Part shown: positions 38,305 to 46,163 of the stretch, in pieces
Layout of the letters: each line of letters opens with the position of its first letter
Numbering within the stretch: position 1 is the stretch's first letter
Assembly: GCA_026995045.1 (NCBI GenBank)
Contig: JALWPK010000143.1
Coordinates: 1 to 63,072 of the forward strand
Reading direction: 5' to 3'
From: Gammaproteobacteria bacterium
GTDB lineage: Bacteria; Pseudomonadota; Gammaproteobacteria; SZUA-229
DNA length: 63,072 nucleotides
Program-made: the position numbers and the translations under genes
Notes under the pieces: model-generated
The model's input: only the letters and a program-made list of their open reading frames with translations
Told to the model about the DNA's origin: nothing
Databases searched by the model: none

Positions 38305-38896
38305 TTACTTGAACGGAAAGAAATCCATCGGCCGCGACATCTGATGCATGTCGTAATCCATACGGTGCATGCTGCCGGTCATGTGGTTGACCGCGTTTTG
38401 CATCACGCCGACACTTTCATCCATCGACCCCAGATCGCTCGCCATGCTGCCGACATCTTCGCGCATCAAGCCGATATTACCCACCATATTACGCATATCT
38501 TCGCGCATCATGTAGGTATTGTTGTCCATTTGCGCCAGCGTGCCCGCCATTTGCGGCAGCACCGTGACCGAGTCGGTCATGGTCGCCAGATGCGCGTCGA
38601 TGCTGGCCATTTTACGGTTTACTGCATCGAAATTGGCCTCCATACTCTGCATATTTTTTTGACATTTGCGTCATGTGCCCGGTCATGCGGCTGAAATCAC
38701 TCGCCATGGTGGTAATCAGGTAGGCCATCACCACGCCCAGAATCAGCACGCTGAGCATGCCGAGGCGGATAATCTGGGTGGTGCGCCGGCCAATGCGAAT
38801 ACTCATCTGGTGCGTATATTCCATCGACTGACGGAAATCTTTCATCGTTTCGGAGACAATTTCAGCAATCTCTTCTGCCGATTTTTCTGAAGCCAT
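38305..38896 (-). pseudogene. Membrane-anchored Met-rich coiled-coil protein, split by a frameshift in an A7 tract
   Basis: Two overlapping frames look like one gene. 38896-38612 encodes 94 residues: a helical N-terminus, one transmembrane helix (about 45-67) and ...MTGHMTQMSKK, then a foreign tail. 38652-38305 encodes 115 residues beginning MQSMEANFDAVNRK. Removing one A from the A7 run (plus-strand T7 at 38654-38660) joins them into a protein of about 196 residues reading MTQMSKNMQSMEA. The C-terminal half has 20 Met in 115 residues, many at heptad spacing. It could be a sequencing error, a real pseudogene, or a case of slippage at the homopolymer. Family not recognised. Confidence 0.75.
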
Positions 38897-39152
38897 GCGT
38901 TGCCCTGCCGTTATCCGTTCATACCCGGCGCGAATATTACCTTTGCGCCAGCGTCTAATATAAATGATATAGGAAAATCAGCAACATCGGTGACATTTTG
39001 CAAGTATCCCCTAGCGATAATCGTGCCACTTATTTTGTCATTCATAAAGCAATTTTCAGCCTTTGCGCTGGTCATAAAATACACTAATTGTTAAAATGGT
39101 GGATTCCGTTTGGGGCGTTCCCGGCGGATTCAGACAGGGTTTTGGGGAATCG

Positions 39153-41009
39153 ATGAGTACGTCAGCACAACAGACTATGCAGCAAGAGCAACAATCACAA
39201 CTTAAAATTCTGATTGCCAAGGGCAAGGAACAGGGTTACCTGACCTATGCCGAGGTGAACGACCACCTGCCCGAGGGTATTGTAGACCCTTCCCAGGTGG
39301 AAGACATCATCAATACCATCAACGACATGGGCATCACGGTTTCCGAGAACCCGCCGGAAGCCGAATCGCTGGTGCTGACCGACAACCAGGTCGCCGACGC
39401 CGATGATGAAACCACCGAGGAAGCCGTGGCTGCGCTGGCTTCCATCGAAACCGAACTGGGCCGCACCACCGACCCGGTGCGCATGTACATGCGTGAAATG
39501 GGCAGCGTGGAGCTGCTCACCCGCGAGGGCGAAATCGAAATCGCCAAACGCATCGAGGAAGGCCTGAAACAGGTGCTGGAAGCGCTGTCCACCAACCCGC
39601 ATACCGTCGGCCATGTGCTCGGCCTGTGGGAAAAGGTCGAAGCCGGTGAAATGCGCATGCACGATCTGGTCGCCGACTTCCACAAGAGCGACGAAGAACT
39701 CGACCGCCTCGCGGAAGAAGCGCTGGCCAACGCCGCGCGCGAAGCCGAACTGGCCGCCGCCGGCAAGGCCAGTGAAAAAGAAGACGTGGTCGACACCGGC
39801 CCGGATCCGGACAAGGTCAAAAAACAGTTCAGCAAAATCAAGCGCGCCTATACCCGCGTGATGAACGCCATCAAGAAGGAAGAAGGCAAAGAGGCCATCG
39901 ACAAGGCGCGCGCCTCCATGTCCGCCGCCTTCCTCGGCTTCAAATACCCGCCGGCCATCGTCACCAAGCTGACGCTGGATCTGCACGCCACCATCGACCG
40001 CATCCGCAAGCTGGAGCGCCACATTCTCGATCTGGCGGTCAACCGCGCGCACATGCCGCGCAAAATCATGATTACCACCTTCCCGGACAACGAAACCAAT
40101 GTTGACTGGATTGACCAGTATTGCGAAGGCCACGAGTATTCCGAAAAACTGCGCGAGCTGGCGCCGGAAATCAAGATTGCCCAGCAAAAACTGATGGTGC
40201 TGGAGTACGACTACGGCCTCAGCATCGCCGACATCAAGGAAATCAACCGCAAGATGTCCATCGGTGAAGCCAAGGCGCGCCGCGCCAAGAAAGAAATGGT
40301 GGAAGCCAACCTGCGCCTAGTGATTTCCATCGCCAAAAAATACACCAACCGCGGCCTGCAGTTCCTCGACCTGATTCAGGAAGGCAACATCGGCCTGATG
40401 AAAGCGGTCGACAAGTTCGAATACCGCCGCGGCTACAAATTCTCCACCTACGCCACCTGGTGGATTCGTCAGGCGATTACGCGCTCGATTGCGGATCAGG
40501 CGCGCACCATCCGTATTCCGGTGCACATGATTGAAACCATCAACAAGCTCAACCGCATCTTCCGCCAGATGTTGCAGGAAATGGGCCGCGAGCCGACGCC
40601 GGAAGAGCTGGCGGAAAAAATGGAAATGCCGGAAGACAAGGTGCGCAAGGTGCTGAAAATCGCCAAGGAGCCGATTTCGATGGAAACCCCGATCGGCGAC
40701 GACGAAGATTCACATCTGGGCGACTTTATCGAGGACACCAACATCCTCGCGCCAATGGAATCCGCCACTGGCGAGTCGTTGCGCGAGTCCACCCGCGACA
40801 TCCTCACCACGTTGACCGCGCGCGAGTCCAAGGTGCTGCGCATGCGTTTCGGCATCGACATGAACACCGACCACACGCTGGAAGAAGTCGGCAAGCAGTT
40901 CGATGTCACCCGTGAACGCATCCGCCAGATCGAAGCAAAGGCGCTGCGCAAACTGCGTCATCCCAGCCGCGCCGAGCATTTGCGGAGTTTCCTCAGCGAC
41001 GACAGCTAG
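39153..41009 (+). CDS. rpoD: RNA polymerase primary sigma factor RpoD (sigma-70)
   Basis: 618-residue housekeeping sigma factor. Region 1.1 is at the N-terminus ([20 protein letters not shown]). Region 1.2 begins [20 protein letters not shown], followed by a non-conserved acidic insert. Regions 2.1-2.4 include [20 protein letters not shown] and [17 protein letters not shown], region 3 follows, and region 4.2 is [23 protein letters not shown] 39153 matches the family start; an in-frame ATG at 39096 would add 19 unusual residues. Not linked to dnaG or rpsU here. Confidence 0.97.
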   Translation: MSTSAQQTMQQEQQSQLKILIAKGKEQGYLTYAEVNDHLPEGIVDPSQVEDIINTINDMGITVSENPPEAESLVLTDNQVADADDETTEEAVAALASIETELGRTTDPVRMYMREMGSVELLTREGEIEIAKRIEEGLKQVLEALSTNPHTVGHVLGLWEKVEAGEMRMHDLVADFHKSDEELDRLAEEALANAAREAELAAAGKASEKEDVVDTGPDPDKVKKQFSKIKRAYTRVMNAIKKEEGKEAIDKARASMSAAFLGFKYPPAIVTKLTLDLHATIDRIRKLERHILDLAVNRAHMPRKIMITTFPDNETNVDWIDQYCEGHEYSEKLRELAPEIKIAQQKLMVLEYDYGLSIADIKEINRKMSIGEAKARRAKKEMVEANLRLVISIAKKYTNRGLQFLDLIQEGNIGLMKAVDKFEYRRGYKFSTYATWWIRQAITRSIADQARTIRIPVHMIETINKLNRIFRQMLQEMGREPTPEELAEKMEMPEDKVRKVLKIAKEPISMETPIGDDEDSHLGDFIEDTNILAPMESATGESLRESTRDILTTLTARESKVLRMRFGIDMNTDHTLEEVGKQFDVTRERIRQIEAKALRKLRHPSRAEHLRSFLSDDS

Positions 41010-41040
41010 GCTTTTTGACGACAGCGAAGGACTGGGAAAA

Positions 41041-41246
41041 CCAACGCCGAGGCGCAAGGACGCAGAGGACGCGAAGGTGTTTTTTTGCCACAGAGGCCTC
41101 AGAGAACACGGAGAATGGAATCGTAGGAGCGGCTTCAGCCGCGAACAGGCGATTTCAACAAACCCGGTATTTGCGGATACCGTATTTCGCGGCTGAAGCC
41201 GCTCCTACAAAAAACCTTTTCCTCCTTTGCGCCTTTGCGGTGCATT
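41041..41246. repeat. Nested intergenic inverted repeat, copy E
   Basis: The core is a perfect 23-bp inverted repeat at 41123-41145 and 41186-41208 (GTAGGAGCGGCTTCAGCCGC type). It is flanked by outer arms near 41043-41075 (CGCCGAGGCGCAAGGACG) and 41214-41246 (CCTCCTTTGCGCCTTTGCGG). It fills the gap between the convergent rpoD and phosphopantetheinyl transferase genes and could terminate both. Confidence 0.82.
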
Positions 41247-41250
41247 TAAA

Positions 41251-42033
41251 TCAAAACCGCCACAAATCCACCTGCTGGAACTGCACCCGCGCGTCATCGG
41301 GGTGATCACCCAGCGCCACCGCCACCACGTGCCCAGGCGTCGCCCGCAAGCCGTAAAACCGCCAGTCCCCGGCAGCGTGCTGCGGCGCCGCCTCATCGAA
41401 ACACAGGCGCGCCCGCCACTGCTCGCGCTCCGCATCCTGCAACTCAAACCAGAATTGCCGCGAGGAGGCCGATAATCCGGTTCCCAGCGCCTTCACATAA
41501 GCCTCGCGCAGGGTCCAGTACTGAAAAAAACGCAGCCGGTACGCTGCATCGTCACATCCACGCAACTGTTGCAACTCCGACTCGGCAAACATGCGCTGCG
41601 CCACACCGGGCAAACGATTGCGCCGCTGTATGTTTTCCACATCCACGCCGCACAGCGGCTCGGCGGAGACCATACAGGCGCACAAACCCTGTGTATGACT
41701 GAGATTGAAATACAACCCCGCCCGCCCCGCGAGCGACGGCCGGCCATGCGCATTACTCTCAAACCGCCACTGCTGCGGCGGCGTATTGCTGTAGCGCGAC
41801 AACACCTTGCGCAGCAAGGCGTGCGCCGTCAGAAAACGGTTGCCGTCCTGCTCAAACACAAAGCGGCGATAGCGCGCCAGCTCCTCAGCCGACAACAACG
41901 CCAGATACTGCTCCCGCTCCCCAGCCGACAACACCTCGCCGCCGTCGCACAGCCACACATGCGCGCCAGCCCGCAAGGCCTGATGCGCCTCATCGACAGC
42001 CAGAGACAACAAATTGCCTTCAACTACACTCAT
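41251..42033 (-). CDS. 4'-phosphopantetheinyl transferase superfamily protein (Sfp type)
   Basis: 260-residue enzyme that transfers the phosphopantetheine arm of CoA to carrier proteins. Motifs of the Sfp group: NAHGRPSL, FNLSHTQGLCACMV, CGVDVENIQRRN (metal-binding Asp/Glu) and YWTLREAYVKALGTG. Length suits the two-lobed Sfp class rather than AcpS. No polyketide or peptide synthetase is in the window, so its target is unknown. ATG 42033 is preceded by TAGGA at a good distance; an in-frame ATG at 42087 is possible. Confidence 0.88.
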   Translation of the reverse strand: MSVVEGNLLSLAVDEAHQALRAGAHVWLCDGGEVLSAGEREQYLALLSAEELARYRRFVFEQDGNRFLTAHALLRKVLSRYSNTPPQQWRFESNAHGRPSLAGRAGLYFNLSHTQGLCACMVSAEPLCGVDVENIQRRNRLPGVAQRMFAESELQQLRGCDDAAYRLRFFQYWTLREAYVKALGTGLSASSRQFWFELQDAEREQWRARLCFDEAAPQHAAGDWRFYGLRATPGHVVAVALGDHPDDARVQFQQVDLWRF

Positions 42034-42168
42034 CGCCGCAATCCTACCGTATTCCCTGCGGGCTTGCGCCAATGGTGCTTCAGGCATCTCTATCGGCTAT
42101 AATCGCGGCTCCATAATGCCTGTTGCCTGGGGTGCAGCGGGATACATCTACATTCCCCATCTGTTACA

Positions 42169-42245
42169 GGGCCCGTAGCTCAGTTGGTTAGAGCATCCGA
42201 CTCATAATCGGCAGGTCGACAGTTCGAGTCTGTCCGGGCCCACCA
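42169..42245 (+). tRNA. tRNA with CAU anticodon (Ile2 or elongator Met)
   Basis: A complete 77-nt cloverleaf with encoded CCA. Acceptor GGGCCCG pairs with CGGGCCC; D arm is TAGCTCAGTTGGTTAGAGCA; the anticodon stem-loop is CCGACTCATAATCGG with anticodon CAT; the T loop is TTCGAGT. A CAT anticodon with this loop is either elongator tRNA-Met or tRNA-Ile2 (lysidine-modified). Three C at positions 4-6 of the acceptor stem and the GACTCATAATC stem favour Ile2 but do not prove it. It is not initiator-like: pair 1-72 is G-C, and the GGG/CCC anticodon-stem pairs are absent. Confidence 0.95.
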
Positions 42246-42290
42246 TTTCCTTGCAGTCACACCAGTGACTCGCTGTATACTGACAAGTCT

Positions 42291-42908
42291 ATGGCAAACA
42301 TCACCACCGAACCCGATGGCAAAAAACGTTGCAGCTGGTGCAGCGCCTCACCGGATTATATTGATTACCATGATAACGAATGGGGTTTCCCGGTGGATGA
42401 TGACCGGCGTTTGTTTGAGAAGATTTGCCTGGAAAGTTTTCAGTCGGGCTTGAGCTGGCGTACGATTCTTGCCAAGCGGGAAAACTTTCGCAAGGCGTTT
42501 CACAATTTTGATTTCAACAAGGTGGCGCGCTTTACCCAGCGCGATATCAATCGCCTGCTCAAGGACAAAGGCATTGTGCGCCACCGAGGTAAAATCGAGG
42601 CCACCATCAACAACGCCAAACGCGCCTGTGAGATGGTGAAGCAGGAAGGTTCGCTGGCGGCGTTTTTCTGGCGTTATGAGCCCGACCCGAAAAAGCAGGA
42701 GAAGCCGCAAACCGTATCCACCACGGATGAATCGGTTGCGTTATCGAAAGAGCTGAAAAAACGCGGCTGGAAGTTTGTCGGCCCGACCACGGTGTATGCG
42801 TTTATGCAGGCGATGGGGCTGGTGAATGACCATGTAAAAGACTGCATTGGCTGGAAGAAAGTCGAGTCGGCGCGCAAAAAGTTCAAACGGCCGGTGGGTG
42901 ACGGGTAA
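42291..42908 (+). CDS. tag: DNA-3-methyladenine glycosylase I
   Basis: 205-residue base-excision repair glycosylase specific for 3-methyladenine. All four zinc-snap ligands of the Tag family can be placed: Cys in KRCSWC, His in YHDNEWGFP, and His/Cys in VNDHVKDC. The catalytic region LESFQSGLSWRTILAKRENF is typical. The C-terminal tail (KKFKRPVGDG) is slightly longer than in E. coli. It starts 46 bp after the tRNA. Confidence 0.95.
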   Translation: MANITTEPDGKKRCSWCSASPDYIDYHDNEWGFPVDDDRRLFEKICLESFQSGLSWRTILAKRENFRKAFHNFDFNKVARFTQRDINRLLKDKGIVRHRGKIEATINNAKRACEMVKQEGSLAAFFWRYEPDPKKQEKPQTVSTTDESVALSKELKKRGWKFVGPTTVYAFMQAMGLVNDHVKDCIGWKKVESARKKFKRPVGDG

Positions 42909-42910
42909 AT

Positions 42911-43064
42911 TCACCACAGAGACACGGAGGCGCGGAGTTGTTTTTGTGTCAGGATATTACCCAGGCTACATATAGCATGATGCATCTATAATAATCACCC
43001 TGGCGCTACACAGAGCGTCATGCGCGCCAGCAAAAAATCTCTGCGCCTCCGCGCCTCCTTGTGA
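42911..43064. repeat. Nested intergenic inverted repeat, copy F (outer arms only)
   Basis: The left arm, 42911-42937, begins TCACCACAGAGACACGGAGG. The right arm, about 43039-43064, reads CTCTGCGCCTCCGCGCCTCC and onward. These are inverted copies of the CACAGAGACACGGAG family found elsewhere in the window. The interior, about 100 bp, holds no REP-like core and no gene. It sits between the convergent tag and the 160-residue hypothetical gene. Confidence 0.7.
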
Positions 43065-43083
43065 AAAAGATGTTAAAAAACGC

Positions 43084-43566
43084 CTATTCCAGTTCTTCAT
43101 CCACCAGCGAGGCGTAGGCCAGGCTGTCGCGCAGTTCGCGGATTTCTTCGTGGATGCTTTCTTCCGGCTCGACTTTCTCTGCTTTGCGGCGCACCGGACG
43201 GCCATGCTTTTTCTCATAGGCCCGCTCCAGTTTGTTTATCATCGCCTCCATTTCATCAGCCGGGAAATCTTTCATTTCCAGATAGCTGTACAATGCCTTG
43301 AATGGGTCGAACGGGTAGGACTGGAAGCGGTCGGCATAGATTTCGACCATGTGCCAGAACATCGGCCGCACCTTGCTGACTTCGAGATAGCGATCCATCA
43401 GCACATCGCGGATGGCTTCGCCCAGGGTGTCGATGGAGTCGGGTTTGTAGGGGGTGTATTCGTAGCGCGACTTGCGGCTGCGCGACAGCGAAATATCATG
43501 CCGTGTGCTGCGCTTGCTGCGCGCTGCCGCATTGCTGCTGATCAGTGTTAGCACATCGGATTTCAT
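43084..43566 (-). CDS. Hypothetical charged helical protein
   Basis: 160 residues, no family recognised. The N-terminus is Ser/Arg-rich (SSNAAARSKRSTRHDISLSR). The middle, residues 45-110, is a compact-looking helical region with many aromatics (DRYLEVSKVRPMFWHMVEIY and FQSYPFDPFKALYSYLEM). The C-terminal third is a highly charged helix ending in an acidic tail. No signal peptide or membrane segment. Codon use resembles core genes, which supports it as real. It is divergent from the HDOD kinase across a 424-bp gap. Confidence 0.7.
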   Translation of the reverse strand: MKSDVLTLISSNAAARSKRSTRHDISLSRSRKSRYEYTPYKPDSIDTLGEAIRDVLMDRYLEVSKVRPMFWHMVEIYADRFQSYPFDPFKALYSYLEMKDFPADEMEAMINKLERAYEKKHGRPVRRKAEKVEPEESIHEEIRELRDSLAYASLVDEELE

Positions 43567-43990
43567 ATTCGTCTGCTTCGTTTTTTTAACATTCAGGTTG
43601 AAGTTTCACCGATACCTTGCGGTTGTGAAAGGCTTTATCACCACCGCCCGTCGGTTGATACCATTTTGTGCCGACGCGTGGTTTTAATCAATCCCCTGCA
43701 GAGGATAACGGCGGCAAATCCCGGCTGTCGAAATTATTAACAAAAATTGATGGAGTTTTAGCCATTTTTGATAGAAATATCGTCGAATCGCCTTACACAT
43801 TATATTGATTCCATATAGATGATTTCACCTATGTTCATGTTTATAAAGGAAATACACAAGTCGTGTATGGTTCTTGCATGAGCTTCACTGCTGAAGAAAA
43901 CCCATGGGCGCGGGCGCGCCAGGCCACAGGAGCGATACCGCCATCATAAATCAGCCCCAGGCTGGTTGTGCGTAAAACAATGTAAAACTG
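43567..43990. other. 424-bp AT-rich intergenic region, no gene seen
   Basis: Lies between the divergent 160-residue hypothetical gene and the HDOD-histidine kinase gene. The middle part (about 43735-43860) is strongly AT-rich and is the likely promoter zone for one or both genes, but I could not settle on a -35/-10 pair. No tRNA, hairpin-plus-T terminator or conserved RNA motif is evident. Confidence 0.5.
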
Positions 43991-46099
43991 ATGCGTCAAA
44001 CTGCAAAACAGATATTGCTGAAAACCGATATCGACAAACTCCCGAGTTTGCCGCACAGTTTGCTGTCGTTGCTGGAAATGTGCCATGCCGAAACCCTGCC
44101 GCTGGATCGGCTGGCTTCGCTGCTGCGCTACGATCCAGCGCTGCATATCCGCGTGTGCGCCAGCATGCACCACAGCGGGCTGGATTTCACAAACGAGAAA
44201 ATGGTCGATGCGCTGGCCAAACTCGACCGCAACCGGCTGCAAAGCATCGCCACCAATGCCGCCACCCAGCAGTTTTTCTCGCGCATCAGCCATGAGCGCA
44301 CCGAGTTCATCAAGCAACACTGGCAGCATTCCCTGTTATGCGCCCACATTGCCGAGGCCATCGCCGCCGAAATGGACTACGCCAACCCGGAAGAAGCCTA
44401 TCGCGCCGGCCTGCTGCACGACATCGGACAACTGATTCTGGAGGGCGCCTTTCCCAACAAATACACCCACACTTTCGCCCAGTTGAGCGAGGACAAGCAC
44501 TTTCATCACCTGGAACTGGAGGAGTTTGAAACCACGCATCAGGAAGTCGGCTCGGAGTGCCTGCGCAAGCACGGTTGCGACCCGTTTGTCGCTGATGCGG
44601 TGCTGTACCATCACGAACGTCCTGGCAGTATGCTGGATGCGCACCCTCTGACGCGCATTGTGCATGTCGCCAATCTGTTCAGCAGTGCGTATTTCAAGGA
44701 AAGCGAAGCCGATGCCTACAAAGCTGCGGATATGCTGCTGTCGCTGGGCAAGCGGCCTCTGCAAAAGATTCACAAACAGTCGCAGCAGGCGGTGGCGCAA
44801 ATTGCCAAGTCGCTGGAAATCGAGATTCCGGAAGACGGCATCGATGGCGACACCGCCAAGCAAATCATCTCGCGTGAGCAGAACAAGCAACTGTTGCTGG
44901 CCGAGCAGATTCGCAACATCGCCCTGCTCGACAGTGTCAACCAGACGGTGGCGCGCAATGCGCACAAGGACATCGGCAGCATCACCCGCGAGCAGTGCCA
45001 GTTGCTGTTCGGCGTCAGTGACTGCATTCTGTTTTTGTACGACCCGGCCACCGACTGTCTGCGAGCGATGACCGTGACCAGCCATTCGCACTTGAATGAG
45101 CTGGCCATTCCTCTCGAATCCGGCCGCAGTCTGCTGACCGATTCCCTGCTGCAAAAACAGACCATTTCCTCTTTCGATTACAACTATCCCGACCTCAGCG
45201 TCATCGACCGCCAGCTCATCGACCTGTACGAAAAACAGGGCATGATGTGCCTGCCGATGATTCTGGAAAACCAGCCGGTGGGCTGCATCGCCATGGCGGT
45301 AGACGAAGTCCAGCAAAGCTTTTTGCAGCGACCGACCACGGTCACCCTGCTGCGCCAGTTCGCCAACACCATGGCCAGCGCACTGCTTACCGCCGGCCGC
45401 GTCACCCATGTGGAAGGCGCGCACAAAAGCAGCAACAGCGACCTCGACCGTCGCATGCACGAGGTGGTGCACGAGGTTCGTAACCCCTTGAGTATTATCA
45501 ATAATTATCTGGAAATTCTGAGTTTCAAGCTGGAAAGCGAGAACCCGGCGCAGGAAGAAATCCGCATTATCAAAACCGAAATCGAGCGCGTCAGCAGTAT
45601 TATCAGCCGCCTCACCAGTGATGAAACCAGCAGCGACCTGGCAACCGAAGTCGATATCAACAAACTGGTCAGCGAACTCACCCAAATGTTCCAGTCATCG
45701 CTGATCGCCGACAAAAACATTCATCTGAAACTGTCGCTGGACGAGCATATCGCGCCCATCACCAGCAACGCCAACGCCATCAAGCAGATTTACACCAATC
45801 TTATTAAAAACGCCACCGAGGCGCTGCCTGCAGATGGCGAAATCATGGTCTACACTCTGGATAACGTAAACGTCGACGGCAAGGAGTATATCGAATTGTC
45901 AGTTGTCGACAACGGACCGGGCATTCCAGCAGACATACTGCCGAAACTGTTTTCTCCTGTTGAAACCACCAAGCCAGGAGAACACGCAGGTCTTGGCCTC
46001 ACCATTGTCAAAAACCTGGTGAGTGAACTGAACGGTTCAATACGCTGCAGCAGCAGCGACAGGGGGACAGGTTTTTACGTGCTTCTTCCCAAAAACTGA
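43991..46099 (+). CDS. HDOD-GAF-histidine kinase hybrid sensor
   Basis: 702-residue soluble signalling protein. Residues about 10-210 form an HDOD domain (KLPSLPHSLLSLLEMC) that keeps an His-Asp pair at 143-144 (LLHDIGQ). Residues about 310-470 resemble a GAF domain. The kinase core shows phospho-acceptor His494 in VVHEVRNPLSII, the N box IYTNLIKNATEAL, and G boxes VVDNGPGIP and GEHAGLGLTIV. No membrane segment or signal peptide. It ends 64 bp before a REC-PAS-GGDEF-EAL gene, its likely phosphotransfer partner. The input signal is unknown. Confidence 0.88.
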   Translation: MRQTAKQILLKTDIDKLPSLPHSLLSLLEMCHAETLPLDRLASLLRYDPALHIRVCASMHHSGLDFTNEKMVDALAKLDRNRLQSIATNAATQQFFSRISHERTEFIKQHWQHSLLCAHIAEAIAAEMDYANPEEAYRAGLLHDIGQLILEGAFPNKYTHTFAQLSEDKHFHHLELEEFETTHQEVGSECLRKHGCDPFVADAVLYHHERPGSMLDAHPLTRIVHVANLFSSAYFKESEADAYKAADMLLSLGKRPLQKIHKQSQQAVAQIAKSLEIEIPEDGIDGDTAKQIISREQNKQLLLAEQIRNIALLDSVNQTVARNAHKDIGSITREQCQLLFGVSDCILFLYDPATDCLRAMTVTSHSHLNELAIPLESGRSLLTDSLLQKQTISSFDYNYPDLSVIDRQLIDLYEKQGMMCLPMILENQPVGCIAMAVDEVQQSFLQRPTTVTLLRQFANTMASALLTAGRVTHVEGAHKSSNSDLDRRMHEVVHEVRNPLSIINNYLEILSFKLESENPAQEEIRIIKTEIERVSSIISRLTSDETSSDLATEVDINKLVSELTQMFQSSLIADKNIHLKLSLDEHIAPITSNANAIKQIYTNLIKNATEALPADGEIMVYTLDNVNVDGKEYIELSVVDNGPGIPADILPKLFSPVETTKPGEHAGLGLTIVKNLVSELNGSIRCSSSDRGTGFYVLLPKN

Positions 46100-46163
46100 A
46101 GACAAGCAGCACAACTCAATATTGTGCGCCACAGATTGAACAAAGGCGCTGGCCTTTGCACAA

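Noticed and set aside
38305-38652. 115-residue protein as an independent gene
   Set aside because: It has no ribosome-binding site, begins inside the upstream frame, and joins it seamlessly on removal of one base; treated as part of a frameshifted gene.
44336-45685. 449-codon antisense frame over the HDOD kinase
   Set aside because: Shadow frame; the plus-strand protein has complete HDOD, GAF and kinase motifs.
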